From an uncultured Anaerolineaceae bacterium (GTDB lineage Bacteria > Chloroflexota > Anaerolineae > Promineifilales > Promineifilaceae), in the NCBI GenBank assembly GCA_937967805.1, contig CALBTC010000309.1, forward strand, positions 1 through 56,452: DNA of 56,452 nt, in the 5' to 3' direction. The first letter of the stretch is position 1, and every line of letters begins with the position of its first letter. The position numbers and the translations under genes were made by a program. This document shows positions 7,588-19,023 of this stretch, piece after piece. The notes beneath the pieces were generated by a model. The model saw only the letters and a program-made list of their open reading frames with translations. It did no database searches and was not told the origin of the DNA.

Positions 7588-8836
7588 AAAGAGGACTATA
7601 TTGCTTGTACAATTTTTCATCCATCACCTGCCGCAGGCGGCGCATTGCCTCATGAATATCTGTAAAGCGGGTGTAAAGTGGGGCAATGCCGAACCGAATA
7701 TTATCGGGTTTGCGGAAGTCAGGGATCACGCGCATTTCGTTGATGAGCGCCTGGCTGATGCGCCAGCCGTCATCATGCCCTAGCGAAACGTGCGAACCGC
7801 GCACGGCCGTTTCCGCCGGCGAATTCAAACGAAAACCCAACGGCGCCAGCCATTTGCGCCACAGGTCGATGAGATAGCCGGTTTGTTGCACCGACTTTGC
7901 CCGCAGTGCTGTCATTCCGGCTTCCAGCAGCAAATCGACGCCGGGCTCGATCAGGGCAATGGACAAAATGGGCGGCGTGCCGGTGAGAAAATGGCGCAGC
8001 CCGGTGTCCCGCCGGTAATCCAGGGCAAACTCAAACATATTTTCGTGCCCCATCCAGCCGGTGATGGGATTGTCCAACCTGGCCTGCCATTGCCGCTGCA
8101 CGTACAAAAAGGCGGGCGAGCCGGGCCCGCCGTTTAGATATTTGTAGGTGCAGCCCACCGCCAGCGGCGCGTTGGCGGCGTGCAAATCGGCGGGAACGGA
8201 GCCGACCGAATGGCTCATGTCCCACAGTATGAGGGCCCCGGCATTTTGGGCCAGTTGGGTAACGGCTGTCATGTCATAGGTGTAGCTGCTCTTAAAAACG
8301 GTGTGGCTAAGGGTCACCAGCGCCGTCTCTTCGTCGATCGCCTCGGCCAGCGCCTCCACCGGGCCGTGAATACCGTCTGAGGGAATGACTTGCAGTTGCA
8401 ACGGCCGTCCCGCCATCTGCGCTACCCCCTGCAAAATATACAAATCGGAGGGGAAGTTGAGGTCATCGGTGATGATTTTGGAACGGGTGTTGTTGTACCG
8501 CACTGCCGCCAAAGCCAGCTTAAACAAGTTGATCGACGTCGAATCGGCCACAATCACCTCATCGGCATCTGCGCCGATAAGCCGGCCAATTTTACCGCCA
8601 ATTCGGGCTTGCAGCTCGATCCAGCCCTCGTCCCAGCTGCGAATCAGCCGCCGGCCCCACTGCCGTTCGATTATATCCTGGGCCAAACGGCCACTTTGCT
8701 TCAGCAGCCGTCCTAGCGAATTGCCGTCCAGGTAAATCAAATCCGGATCGTCAATTACAAACTGCTCGCGAAAATGAGCCAGTGGGTCTTCAGCGTCGAG
8801 TTTTTGTGCAAAGGCCAAGTCGGTCAATTCGGACAT
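7586..8836 (-). CDS. kynU: Kynureninase
   Basis: 416 residues; PLP-dependent hydrolysis of L-kynurenine to anthranilate and alanine (tryptophan catabolism or NAD-related route). Family marks: DGNSLGRL near the N-terminus, DLNFPSDLYILQG, LWDMSHSVGSVP with the PLP-binding Asp, and CTYKYLNGGPG with the Schiff-base Lys at about residue 232. The C-terminal domain has RGSHVSLGHDDGW. The length is typical of bacterial kynureninases. ATG 8836 is preferred over a TTG 78 bases upstream. No other kynurenine-pathway gene is in the window, so the role (anthranilate supply or degradation) is open. Confidence 0.95.
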   Translation of the reverse strand: MSELTDLAFAQKLDAEDPLAHFREQFVIDDPDLIYLDGNSLGRLLKQSGRLAQDIIERQWGRRLIRSWDEGWIELQARIGGKIGRLIGADADEVIVADSTSINLFKLALAAVRYNNTRSKIITDDLNFPSDLYILQGVAQMAGRPLQLQVIPSDGIHGPVEALAEAIDEETALVTLSHTVFKSSYTYDMTAVTQLAQNAGALILWDMSHSVGSVPADLHAANAPLAVGCTYKYLNGGPGSPAFLYVQRQWQARLDNPITGWMGHENMFEFALDYRRDTGLRHFLTGTPPILSIALIEPGVDLLLEAGMTALRAKSVQQTGYLIDLWRKWLAPLGFRLNSPAETAVRGSHVSLGHDDGWRISQALINEMRVIPDFRKPDNIRFGIAPLYTRFTDIHEAMRRLRQVMDEKLYKQYSPL

Positions 8837-8854
8837 GGGAAACCCTTCAATGAG

Positions 8855-8904
8855 TAGCAGCGGTTTCTTGCCGCGTAAATTTGCGCAGTAAGAAACTGCG
8901 GCTA
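8855..8904. repeat. Imperfect inverted repeat upstream of kynureninase
   Basis: TAGCAGCGGTTTCTT (8855-8869) pairs with AAGAAACTGCGGCTA (8890-8904) with two mismatches. It belongs to the iterated-word class and lies just upstream of the kynureninase start in the 299-base gap 8837-9135, which otherwise contains no gene. Confidence 0.7.
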
Positions 8905-9049
8905 CAGGTGACAAACTTCTGATTAATCTTAACGCAAGTTGGCGCTACAAACGAACATAGACTGACCAGCCTGCCGGGTGCTGCCTGCCCGATTGACCAG
9001 TACCCAAAACGGCCGTTCTGCGTCATACTATTGGTTCATTTGACGATAT

Positions 9050-9116
9050 GCCACAGAGTTCACAGAGCTTATTGAGGTGAAGAATTTCTTCTCTGCGGCT
9101 CTGCGCCTCTGCGTTA
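9050..9116. repeat. CACAGAG / CTCTGCG word repeat upstream of the ABC exporter
   Basis: The left part GCCACAGAGTTCACAGAG is the exact reverse complement of 5429-5446. The right part is built from CTCTGCG words (CTCTGCGGCTCTGCGCCTC) and is complementary in pattern to the left part. It ends about 10 bases before the ribosome site of the ABC exporter gene. Confidence 0.7.
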
Positions 9117-9135
9117 AGTTTTACTGGAGGATTTT

Positions 9136-11079
9136 ATGGGTTTTCATGGTGGCGGCTGGTGGGCCTACATCTCACACGACGAACAGCAAGAGCGCCCGAC
9201 GATTACGCGGGACTTGCTCATGCGCGTGTGGGAATTTGCCCGCCCATACCGCATCAAAATTATTTTACTGCTCCTGACCATCCTGCTCATCACCGGCCTG
9301 TCGCTGGTGTCCCCGCTGCTGGTTCGTTCTCTCATCGACAACGCCATTCCCAACGAGGATTACCGCCTGTTGACTTTGTTGGCGGCCGGGATGGTGGCCA
9401 TTCCCATCGTCAACGGCGGCATTGGCGTTTTCCAGCGAAGTCTCAACTCGCAGATTGGCGAAGGCGTTATTTACGATTTGCGCCGCGCCCTCTACGAACA
9501 TATGCAGCGCATGTCGCTGCGCTTCTTCACCCAGTCCCGCACCGGCGAGCTGATGTCCCGCCTGAACAACGATGTCGTCGGGGCGCAGCGGGCCATAAGC
9601 GACACGATTGTCACCATTATTTCCAACATCGTTTCTCTGGTGGGCACGATGGCGATCTTGCTGACGCTGGAGTGGCGGCTGACGCTGCTGGGGTTGGCCA
9701 TCTTGCCCTTGTTTGTGCTGCCCGCCCGGCGCGTTGGGCGCATTTTGCGCGATTTGCGCCGCAAGTCGCTGGAGATCAGCGCGGAGATGAACGCCACGAT
9801 GAACGAGACGCTCAACGTAAGCGGGGCGCTGCTGGTGAAGTTGTTTGGCCGGCAGGAGCAGGAGATGAAGCGCTTTACCGACGATGCGGCCGAAGTACGC
9901 GACATCGGCGTGCGCTCGGCGGTGATTGGCCGCTGGTTTTTCATGATGTTGAGCATCATTGGCGCGGTGGGAACGGCCGTTGTCTATTGGGTCGGCGGCT
10001 ATCTGGTATTGGAAGATGCGTTCACCATCGGCACGATTGTGGCCTTTGGCAGCTACCTTTCCCAACTGTACGGACCGCTTATGGCGTTGACCAACGCCCC
10101 GGTGGAGTTTGCCCAAAGCATGGTCAGCTTCGAGCGGGTATTTGAGGCGCTGGATATTCCTATAGAAATTGACGAGAAGCCGGAGGCAAAGGTGCTGGAG
10201 AGGGTGAACGGCCGTATCCAATTCCACGACGTCTCATTTACCTACATTGATGAGGAAAAGCCGGGCGGCCTGCGCGAAATCACCCGCTTTAGCTGGCGCG
10301 GCGGCAGCGAGTCACTGCTCAGACGGGGTAAAGCCAAAGAAAATGGCGACGCTGCCGAGAATGGCGACGCCCCGGAACCGGAACAGCGCTGGGCGCTGCA
10401 AAACGTCAGCTTTACTATTGAACCAGGGGAGCTGGTGGCTTTGGTGGGTCCCAGCGGGGCGGGTAAAACGACCATTACGTACCTGATTCCCCGATTGTAT
10501 GATCCATCGGACGGCCGTATCACCATCGACAGCCACGACCTGCGTGACGTCACCCTTAATTCCCTGGCCCACAATATCGGCATGGTCACGCAGGAGACCT
10601 ACCTCTTCTACGACACCATCCGCGCCAACCTGCTCTACGCCCGGCCAGACGCCACCGATCAGCAAATGATTGCGGCGGCCAAAACGGCCAACATCCACGA
10701 GTTCATCGCCGATCTACCTGATGGCTATGATACCGTGGTGGGCGAACGCGGTTACCGTCTCAGCGGTGGCGAGCGCCAGCGCATCGCCATCGCCCGCGTG
10801 GTGCTGAAAGACCCCACAATCCTGGTGCTGGATGAAGCCACCTCCCACCTGGATTCGCTTTCCGAGGCGCTGATTCAGGAGGCGCTGGGCAAAGTGATGG
10901 AGGGGCGCAGCAGCCTGGTCATTGCCCACCGGCTCTCGACTATTCTGGCGGCGGACAAGATATTAGTGATGGAAAAAGGCCAGCTTGTGGAGCAGGGCAC
11001 CCATGATGAACTGTTGGCACAGGGGGGACTGTACACAAACCTGTACGAAACGCAGTTCAAGCCGACGGAAACGGTTTAA
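9136..11079 (+). CDS. ABC exporter, fused membrane and ATPase domains (ABCB/MsbA-like)
   Basis: 647 residues. An N-terminal six-helix exporter domain (for example IIRPYRIK-type start PYRIKIILLLLTILLITG and the coupling-helix region FFTQSRTGELMSRLNNDV) is followed by an ATPase domain. Walker A GPSGAGKT is near residue 439, the signature LSGGERQR near 543, and Walker B with the catalytic Glu ILVLDEATSHLDS near 563, then IAHRLSTI. Unusually, about 45 extra residues rich in charged residues and Gly are inserted between the A-loop Tyr (SFTY, near 370) and ALQNVSF. The start is supported by GGAGG five bases before the ATG. It would work as a homodimer in the plasma membrane; the substrate (lipid, drug or peptide) is unknown. 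It appears to be a single-gene unit. Confidence 0.93.
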   Translation: MGFHGGGWWAYISHDEQQERPTITRDLLMRVWEFARPYRIKIILLLLTILLITGLSLVSPLLVRSLIDNAIPNEDYRLLTLLAAGMVAIPIVNGGIGVFQRSLNSQIGEGVIYDLRRALYEHMQRMSLRFFTQSRTGELMSRLNNDVVGAQRAISDTIVTIISNIVSLVGTMAILLTLEWRLTLLGLAILPLFVLPARRVGRILRDLRRKSLEISAEMNATMNETLNVSGALLVKLFGRQEQEMKRFTDDAAEVRDIGVRSAVIGRWFFMMLSIIGAVGTAVVYWVGGYLVLEDAFTIGTIVAFGSYLSQLYGPLMALTNAPVEFAQSMVSFERVFEALDIPIEIDEKPEAKVLERVNGRIQFHDVSFTYIDEEKPGGLREITRFSWRGGSESLLRRGKAKENGDAAENGDAPEPEQRWALQNVSFTIEPGELVALVGPSGAGKTTITYLIPRLYDPSDGRITIDSHDLRDVTLNSLAHNIGMVTQETYLFYDTIRANLLYARPDATDQQMIAAAKTANIHEFIADLPDGYDTVVGERGYRLSGGERQRIAIARVVLKDPTILVLDEATSHLDSLSEALIQEALGKVMEGRSSLVIAHRLSTILAADKILVMEKGQLVEQGTHDELLAQGGLYTNLYETQFKPTETV

Positions 11080-11088
11080 CAGTTAGCC

Positions 11089-11153
11089 AGTATGCAAGTT
11101 GGCGAGTATGCAAGTAATAGCTGTCCACTTGCAAACTCGCCTACTCGCAAACT
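11089..11153. repeat. Iterated-word inverted repeat (GCAAGT / ACTTGC)
   Basis: The arm 11089-11113, built from AGTATGCAAG and TTGGCG, pairs imperfectly with 11128-11153, built from CTTGCAAACTCGCC. It lies between the converging ends of the ABC exporter and the small membrane protein gene and may serve as a two-way terminator, though no long T run is seen. Confidence 0.75.
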
Positions 11154-11159
11154 CATTCA

Positions 11160-11267
11160 TTACTCTGATTGCTCACTATCGCCGCCATTTTGCATTTGCG
11201 GCACGATAACTGCCACCAAAATCAGCAGTACAATAAGTCCTAGAAACAGTAATCCTATAGGGTCCAT
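11160..11267 (-). CDS. 35-residue single-pass membrane protein
   Basis: A short open frame starts at ATG 11267 with a near-perfect ribosome site AAGGAGG five bases upstream and ends at TAA 11160. The product begins MDPIGLLFLGLIVLLILV, giving one hydrophobic helix of about 20 residues, and ends with a short polar acidic tail (NGGDSEQSE). No homologue is recognised. The strong ribosome site and clean hydrophobic-then-acidic layout argue for a real small membrane protein. It is convergent with the ABC exporter and divergent from ppdK; its 5' side lies in the long gap before ppdK. It could be a small regulator of a membrane complex, but nothing in the sequence shows a partner. Confidence 0.65.
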   Translation of the reverse strand: MDPIGLLFLGLIVLLILVAVIVPQMQNGGDSEQSE

Positions 11268-11369
11268 AAATACCTCCTTGATTTTTGCATTGGCCCAATT
11301 TTAGAACAGCCTTCGCGAAAAACAACCAAAACCTGCATAACACGCCTCACACTCCCCTTAGAAAATAGC

Positions 11370-11420
11370 CTCACGCAAAGTCGCAAAGACCGTTTGGCGC
11401 ACTTGGCGGCTTGGCGTGAG
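11370..11420. repeat. Iterated-word inverted repeat (CGCAAAG / CTTGGCG)
   Basis: CTCACGCAAAGTCGCAAAG (11370-11388) pairs imperfectly with CTTGGCGGCTTGGCGTGAG (11402-11420). Each arm repeats one short word twice, the hallmark of the family described in the findings. Confidence 0.75.
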
Positions 11421-11504
11421 ATTTGCATTCATGATGATGTCTGTCTGCGATCAGGTTAACTCTTGTGAAAAATCGTGCAATTTGATCGGTGATATTTGTC
11501 GTAA

Positions 11505-11524
11505 GTGACAATGCACTTTGTCAC
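11505..11524. promoter_or_regulatory. Candidate operator GTGACAA-N6-TTGTCAC upstream of ppdK
   Basis: A perfect 7-base dyad with a 6-base spacer, about 180 bases before the ppdK start. Related TTGTCA(C) elements occur upstream of nifJ (15123, 15189). The size and spacing fit a dimeric helix-turn-helix regulator; no specific regulator is claimed. Confidence 0.4.
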
Positions 11525-11578
11525 TGTCTGGTAATTAGCTCACTTCCTACAATGGTCAAGGTTGTGTCATCCCATTTC

Positions 11579-11624
11579 ATTGGGGGAGTAAGACACAGGT
11601 GCTTTTCCCACGAACTCCCCCAAT
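11579..11624. promoter_or_regulatory. 11-base dyad ATTGGGGGAGT / ACTCCCCCAAT in the ppdK leader
   Basis: Perfect arms at 11579-11589 and 11614-11624 with a 24-base loop, 79 bases before the ppdK ATG. It could be a leader hairpin or an operator. No T run follows, so it is not a terminator. Confidence 0.45.
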
Positions 11625-11702
11625 CGCACATTAGGCATGAGGATTACATTACACAACGCTATACCTTGAGTAAATTAATATTCCATTGGGAGGAATAAAC
11701 AC

Positions 11703-14462
<2,760 letters not shown>

Positions 14463-14494
14463 CGTTTAGACCGACAATACGGCAGTTCTATCGG

Positions 14495-14526
14495 AAGAGA
14501 CGCCTGCAAAGGCGTCTCTTTTTTTT
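14495..14526 (+). terminator. Rho-independent terminator of ppdK
   Basis: AGAGACGCCT and AGGCGTCTCT form a perfect 10-base stem with a GCAA tetraloop, followed by eight T residues. It begins 33 bases after the ppdK stop. Confidence 0.95.
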
Positions 14527-14601
14527 GCCAACAACCGTTTTGGATAGGCCGGAAAGCAGGGGAATGGTGCAGATTGGGCGAAAATTTGAGAGTTGGGCAG
14601 G

Positions 14602-14656
14602 TGGAATTATGGAGATTGGAAGAGTAGAGATGAGTGATTTACAATCTCCAATTTCC
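14602..14656. repeat. Iterated-word inverted repeat (GGAGATTGGA / TCTCCAATTTCC)
   Basis: GTGGAATTATGGAGATTGGA pairs imperfectly with ACAATCTCCAATTTCC. The same words recur inside the membrane-protein gene at 35020-35075, so this is an intergenic member of a family that also enters coding sequence. Confidence 0.75.
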
Positions 14657-14720
14657 TTTTCTCCAGCAAAAAAGGTGGAAGTTATTTTGGAACGAGCTTA
14701 ATGTTGTGCCAGTCGCAGGA

Positions 14721-15038
14721 TTAGCTATGTGCGGCGCTCAAGCGGCTGATTTCCCGCCATCGCTCCATTGCGCCTGTTCGGAACAGCGCCGGGTCAAAGT
14801 CAGCCAGAGATTCCCAACCTTCGACGCTGGCAATATCCCGTTCTTCTTCAGTGAGTTCAATTTCCAGCGTACGACCGTCTGTAAACATTTGAATCGTCAG
14901 CTGCTCTTTGCCGTCATCCTCAATTTCGCGGATACAGGGCCGATCGTATCCTTCCGGGTGGCGAATAAAGGCAGCGGAACACCGCTGGCAAAATGCCAGA
15001 TTTGTGTCGCACAGACCGCGGTCTATAACAACTTTCAT
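14721..15038 (-). CDS. Small conserved-looking protein with CxxC pair, function unknown
   Basis: 105 residues starting MKVVIDRGLCDTNLAFC with GGAGG five bases before ATG 15038 (the frame reaches further up, without a ribosome site). Cys residues fall in CDTNLAFCQRC and a later PCIREIEDDG, which could bind a metal or form a disulfide. An acidic C-terminal half contains LEIELTEEERDIASVEGW. I do not recognise a named domain. It is transcribed divergently from nifJ across a 299-base gap, so shared control with pyruvate:ferredoxin oxidoreductase is possible. Confidence 0.75.
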   Translation of the reverse strand: MKVVIDRGLCDTNLAFCQRCSAAFIRHPEGYDRPCIREIEDDGKEQLTIQMFTDGRTLEIELTEEERDIASVEGWESLADFDPALFRTGAMERWREISRLSAAHS

Positions 15039-15117
15039 GGTTACCTCCAGGGGGTCCAGTACAGAGTGACATCTTTCCATAGTTGAGTATACAGAACCGT
15101 GCCGATTCACCAGCAGG

Positions 15118-15195
15118 GACAATTGTCATTCATTTCCGTGCGACCTGTCACAAACCGTGATGACATTCTGCTTAGGCATAAAGGCCGTTTGTCAC
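15118..15195. promoter_or_regulatory. TTGTCA-type elements in the nifJ divergent promoter region
   Basis: This 78-base part of the 299-base gap between the small unknown gene and nifJ contains the palindrome GACAATTGTC (15118-15127), an inverted pair TGTCA-N10-TGACA (15146-15165) and TTGTCAC (15189-15195). The last matches half of the dyad upstream of ppdK. The gap also holds an ACGGCCGT octamer near 15205, one of only two intergenic copies. Confidence 0.4.
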
Positions 15196-15337
15196 TACAG
15201 AGGGACGGCCGTTTTCAGGATACTTGGAACGGTAATCGCACCACTATTCTTGTTGGCTTAATTTGCTTAGTCCACGACAGATTACCCCAAACCGCAAAAT
15301 CGCTTCCGTTGATAGATTGAACGAAGGAGTTCCGATT

Positions 15338-18300
15338 ATGAGTAAACAGATGATAACCATCGATGGCAACGAGGCGGCTGCTAGAGTCGCCCACAAAATA
15401 AACGAAGTCATTGCCATCTACCCCATTACCCCCTCATCGCCTATGGGTGAATGGGCCGACCAATGGTCGGCAGAAGGCAAGCCAAACATTTGGGGCACCA
15501 TTCCCCTGGTGGTGGAAATGCAGGCCGAGGGCGGGGCGGCTGGGGCAGTACATGGCTCCTTACAGGCTGGTGCGCTCACCACCACCTTCACCGCTTCCCA
15601 GGGTTTGCTCCTGATGATCCCCAACATGTACAAGATTGCCGGGGAATTGACCTCAACCGTGTTCCACATCGCCGCTCGCTCGGTGGCGGCGCAGGCGCTT
15701 TCCATCTTTGGCGACCATTCGGACGTGATGGCTGCGCGCAACACTGGCTTTGCCCTGCTGGCCGCCAACTCGGTGCAAGAAGTGATGGATTTTGCCCTCA
15801 TTTCCTCGGCCGCTTCGTTGGAAGCCCGCGTGCCCTTCCTGCACTTTTTTGACGGCTTCCGCACCTCACACGAGATTAACAAGATTGACCCGCTGCCGGA
15901 TGACGTGCTGCGGGCCATGATTAACGACGAACTGGTGCGGGCCCATCGGGCTCGCGGCCTTACGCCAGACAGACCAGTCGTGCGCGGTACGGCGCAAAAC
16001 CCGGACGTTTTCTTCCAGGCGCGGGAAAGCGTCAATCCGTTCTACAATGCCTGCCCCAACATCGTTCAGGCAGCCATGGATAAATTTGCCCAACTCACCG
16101 GGCGCCAGTACAAGCTGTTTGAATACATCGGCGCCCCGGATGCCGAGCGCGTCATCGTGCTGATGGGTTCCGGGGCTGAAACGGCCGAATCCACCGCTGA
16201 ATTCCTGGCCGAGCAAGGGGAAAAAGTAGGCGTGGTGAAGGTTCGTTTGTATCGGCCGTTTGCTTTAGACGCTTTTGTGCAGGCTTTACCACCCACGGTG
16301 AAAGCGATCGCCGCGCTGGACCGCACCAAAGAGCCCGGCGCTTCTGGCGAGCCGCTTTACCTGGACGTGATTTCGGCCGTAGTAGACGCCGTTGCTGAAG
16401 GCACCGCGCCGTTCGCCACGATGCCGCGCATCATCGGCGGCCGGTATGGCCTCTCTTCCAAAGAGTTCACACCCGGTATGGTCAAAACCGTCTTCGATGA
16501 ACTGGCCAAGACCAGCCCAAAGAACCACTTTACCGTCGGCATTAACGACGACGTGACCCACACCAGTTTGACCTGGGACAAAACGTTCAACATCGAGAAC
16601 AAAGACGTCGTCCGTGCTGTCTTCTACGGGCTCGGCTCAGATGGCACCGTTGGCGCTAACAAGAACTCCATCAAAATCATTGGTGAAGACACGCCCAACC
16701 ACGCCCAGGCTTACTTTGTGTACGATTCCAAAAAGGCGGGTTCAGTGACCGTGTCACATTTGCGCTTTGGCAAGAAGCCAATTCGTGCGCCATACCTCAT
16801 TGAGACCGCCAGCTTTGTCGGCGTGCATCAATTTACCTTCCTGGAGCGGTACGACGTGCTGCGGCTGGCGGCGCCCGGCGCGACCTTCCTGCTCAACAGC
16901 CCGTACGGTCCCGATGAAGTGTGGGACAAGCTGCCGGGCAGCATTCAGCAGGCGATCATCGACAAGAACCTGAAGTTTTATGTGGTAGATGGTTACCAGG
17001 TGGCCAAAGAAACCAATATGGGCCGGCGCATCAACACCATCATGCAAACCTGCTTCTTTGCCTTGAGCGGCGTTTTGCCCACGGAAGAGGCCATCGACGC
17101 GATTAAAAATGCCATCGAAAAAACGTATGGCAAGCGGGGCGAGGTAGTGGTTGAGCAAAACTTCGCCGCTGTTGATGCGGCGCTGGCTCACCTGCACCAG
17201 GTTAACGTGCCTGGGAAAGTGACGAGTGATTTCGAACGGCCGTCCATCGTTCCCGATTTCGCCCCAGAGTTTGTGCAGTCCGTTACCGCCCGCATCATTG
17301 AAGGGTTGGGCGACGAACTGCCCGTGAGCGCCCTGCCTATCGACGGCACCTATCCTACCGGCACCACCAAGTGGGAAAAGCGCAACATCGCTACCGAAAT
17401 CCCCGTTTGGGACCCGGACATCTGCATTCAGTGCGGCAAATGTGCCTTTGTTTGCCCCCATGCCGTCATTCGCATGAAGGTGTACGATCCGGCCCACCTG
17501 GAAAATGCACCAGCTACGTTCAAATCCACCGAGGCGCGCTACAAGGAGTTTAAAGGCCAGGCCTATACCCTTCAGGTAGCGCCGGAAGATTGTACCGGCT
17601 GTACCCTTTGCGTGGAGGTCTGCCCGGTGAAAAACAAGAAGCAGCCGAAGTTCAAAGCGATCAACATGGCCCCACAAGCGCCGCTGCGCGAGCCGGAAAG
17701 CGAGAACTGGAACTTTTTCCTCGATCTGCCCAGCGTGGACCGCACCACTATCCCGCTGAACCAGGTGAAGTACAACCAGCTGCTCGACCCGCTGTTTGAG
17801 TTCTCCGGCGCCTGTGCCGGCTGTGGCGAAACGCCCTATCTGGGTCTGCTCAGCCGCCTCTTTGGCGACCGGGCGCTCATTGCCAACGCCACCGGCTGTT
17901 CCTCGATTTACGGTGGGAACCTGCCCACCACGCCCTGGGCCAAAGATGAAAACGGCCGTGGCCCGGCCTGGTCCAATTCCCTGTTTGAAGATAACGCTGA
18001 ATTTGGCATGGGCATGCGCGTGGCGCTGGACCAGCGGCTGGAAGCAGCCACCAACACCCTTCGTGACCTGCGCAACGTGCTGGGCGCCGAGCTGGTAGAT
18101 AGCATCCTGTACGCCGATCAGGTAACCGAAGAAGATATCCAGGCGCAGCGCGGCCGTGTAGAGGAGCTGAAAGCGGCCATCAAAAGTTTGCTATCCGGCA
18201 AAGAACACGGCGTCGGTAACTTCCAGGATCGTCTGGCCAACCTGCTCAGCATGGCCGATATTCTGGTTAAGAAGAGCGTTTGGATTGTGGGTGGCGATGG

Positions 18301-18928
18301 CTGGGCTTACGACATTGGCTTTGGCGGCCTGGACCATGTGCTGGCCTCCGGGCGCAACGTCAACGTGCTGGTGCTGGATACGGAAGTGTATTCCAACACC
18401 GGGGGACAGATGTCCAAAGCCACGCCGCGCGGGGCTGTGGCCAAGTTTGCCGCCGCCGGCAAACCCATGCCCAAGAAGGATTTGGGGCTGCTGGCCATCA
18501 GCTACGGCAACATCTATGTGGCGCGGATTGCTTTTGGCGCCAAGGATGCCCAAACGGTGCGCGCCTTCCAGGAAGCGGAAGCGTACGACGGCCCCTCGTT
18601 GATTATTGCCTATAGCCACTGCATTGCCCACGGCTACGACATGAAGTTCGGGCTGGAGCAGCAGGCAGCGGCCGTAGATAGTGGTCATTGGCCTCTCTAC
18701 CGCTTTAATCCTGATGTGGCCGAGACGGGGCAGAATCCGTTTACACTGGACAGCCGCCCGCCGAAGATGCCGCTGGAAAACTACATCTATCGCGAAGGTC
18801 GCTACCGCATTTTGCAGCAAAGCAATCCGCAGGCCGCCGAACGGCTGCTGGAACTGGCCAAGCAAGACGTGGCTGACCGTTGGGTAACGTACAAGCAGTT
18901 GGCCGGCATCAACGGCTCATCTGATTAA
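15338..18928 (+). CDS. nifJ: Pyruvate:ferredoxin (flavodoxin) oxidoreductase, single chain
   Basis: 1196 residues. It oxidises pyruvate with CoA to acetyl-CoA and CO2, reducing ferredoxin or flavodoxin; it is reversible. Domains in order: the pyruvate-binding N-terminal domain with NEVIAIYPITPSSPMGEWAD; the transketolase C-like and gamma regions; a 2[4Fe-4S] ferredoxin domain with CIQCGKCAFVCPHA (about 695-710) and CTGCTLCVEVCP (about 750-762); then the TPP-binding domain whose proximal cluster uses CAGCGETPYL (about 824), with GGDGWAYDIG and DTEVYSNTGGQMSKATPRG. ATG 15338 follows GAAGGAG, and the 25 upstream codons are dropped. The next gene, a DHODH-like protein, is 95 bases downstream across an inverted repeat. 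Confidence 0.97.
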   Translation: MSKQMITIDGNEAAARVAHKINEVIAIYPITPSSPMGEWADQWSAEGKPNIWGTIPLVVEMQAEGGAAGAVHGSLQAGALTTTFTASQGLLLMIPNMYKIAGELTSTVFHIAARSVAAQALSIFGDHSDVMAARNTGFALLAANSVQEVMDFALISSAASLEARVPFLHFFDGFRTSHEINKIDPLPDDVLRAMINDELVRAHRARGLTPDRPVVRGTAQNPDVFFQARESVNPFYNACPNIVQAAMDKFAQLTGRQYKLFEYIGAPDAERVIVLMGSGAETAESTAEFLAEQGEKVGVVKVRLYRPFALDAFVQALPPTVKAIAALDRTKEPGASGEPLYLDVISAVVDAVAEGTAPFATMPRIIGGRYGLSSKEFTPGMVKTVFDELAKTSPKNHFTVGINDDVTHTSLTWDKTFNIENKDVVRAVFYGLGSDGTVGANKNSIKIIGEDTPNHAQAYFVYDSKKAGSVTVSHLRFGKKPIRAPYLIETASFVGVHQFTFLERYDVLRLAAPGATFLLNSPYGPDEVWDKLPGSIQQAIIDKNLKFYVVDGYQVAKETNMGRRINTIMQTCFFALSGVLPTEEAIDAIKNAIEKTYGKRGEVVVEQNFAAVDAALAHLHQVNVPGKVTSDFERPSIVPDFAPEFVQSVTARIIEGLGDELPVSALPIDGTYPTGTTKWEKRNIATEIPVWDPDICIQCGKCAFVCPHAVIRMKVYDPAHLENAPATFKSTEARYKEFKGQAYTLQVAPEDCTGCTLCVEVCPVKNKKQPKFKAINMAPQAPLREPESENWNFFLDLPSVDRTTIPLNQVKYNQLLDPLFEFSGACAGCGETPYLGLLSRLFGDRALIANATGCSSIYGGNLPTTPWAKDENGRGPAWSNSLFEDNAEFGMGMRVALDQRLEAATNTLRDLRNVLGAELVDSILYADQVTEEDIQAQRGRVEELKAAIKSLLSGKEHGVGNFQDRLANLLSMADILVKKSVWIVGGDGWAYDIGFGGLDHVLASGRNVNVLVLDTEVYSNTGGQMSKATPRGAVAKFAAAGKPMPKKDLGLLAISYGNIYVARIAFGAKDAQTVRAFQEAEAYDGPSLIIAYSHCIAHGYDMKFGLEQQAAAVDSGHWPLYRFNPDVAETGQNPFTLDSRPPKMPLENYIYREGRYRILQQSNPQAAERLLELAKQDVADRWVTYKQLAGINGSSD

Positions 18929-18943
18929 GGACAACTCACGACA

Positions 18944-18999
18944 AACCTCCCGCAGGTTCCTTACGAGGACAGGCTCCAGGAGAGAGCCTGCGGGAGGTT
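18944..18999. repeat. Inverted repeat AACCTCCCGCAGGTT, copy 1
   Basis: AACCTCCCGCAGGTTCC (18944-18960) pairs with a CCTGCGGGAGGTT arm ending at 18999 in the gap between nifJ and the DHODH-like gene. A second copy with different loop sequence is at 43753-43808. Confidence 0.9.
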
Positions 19000-19023
19000 G
19001 GGTTAACTGAGTAGGAGGTTGAT

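Larger units (their letters stand above)
11268..11702. other. 435-base gap upstream of ppdK
   Basis: I see no gene here. The stretch holds an iterated-word inverted repeat (11370-11420), a small perfect dyad (11505-11524), a second 11-base dyad (11579-11624) and the ribosome site of ppdK (GGGAGG before ATG 11703). It probably carries the ppdK promoter and the promoter of the small membrane protein, but no clear -35/-10 pair could be fixed by eye. Confidence 0.6.

Noticed and set aside
9159..10145. 328-codon frame overlapping the ABC exporter on the same strand
   Set aside because: It is the alternative frame of the membrane domain, His/Arg/Pro-rich, with no ribosome site.
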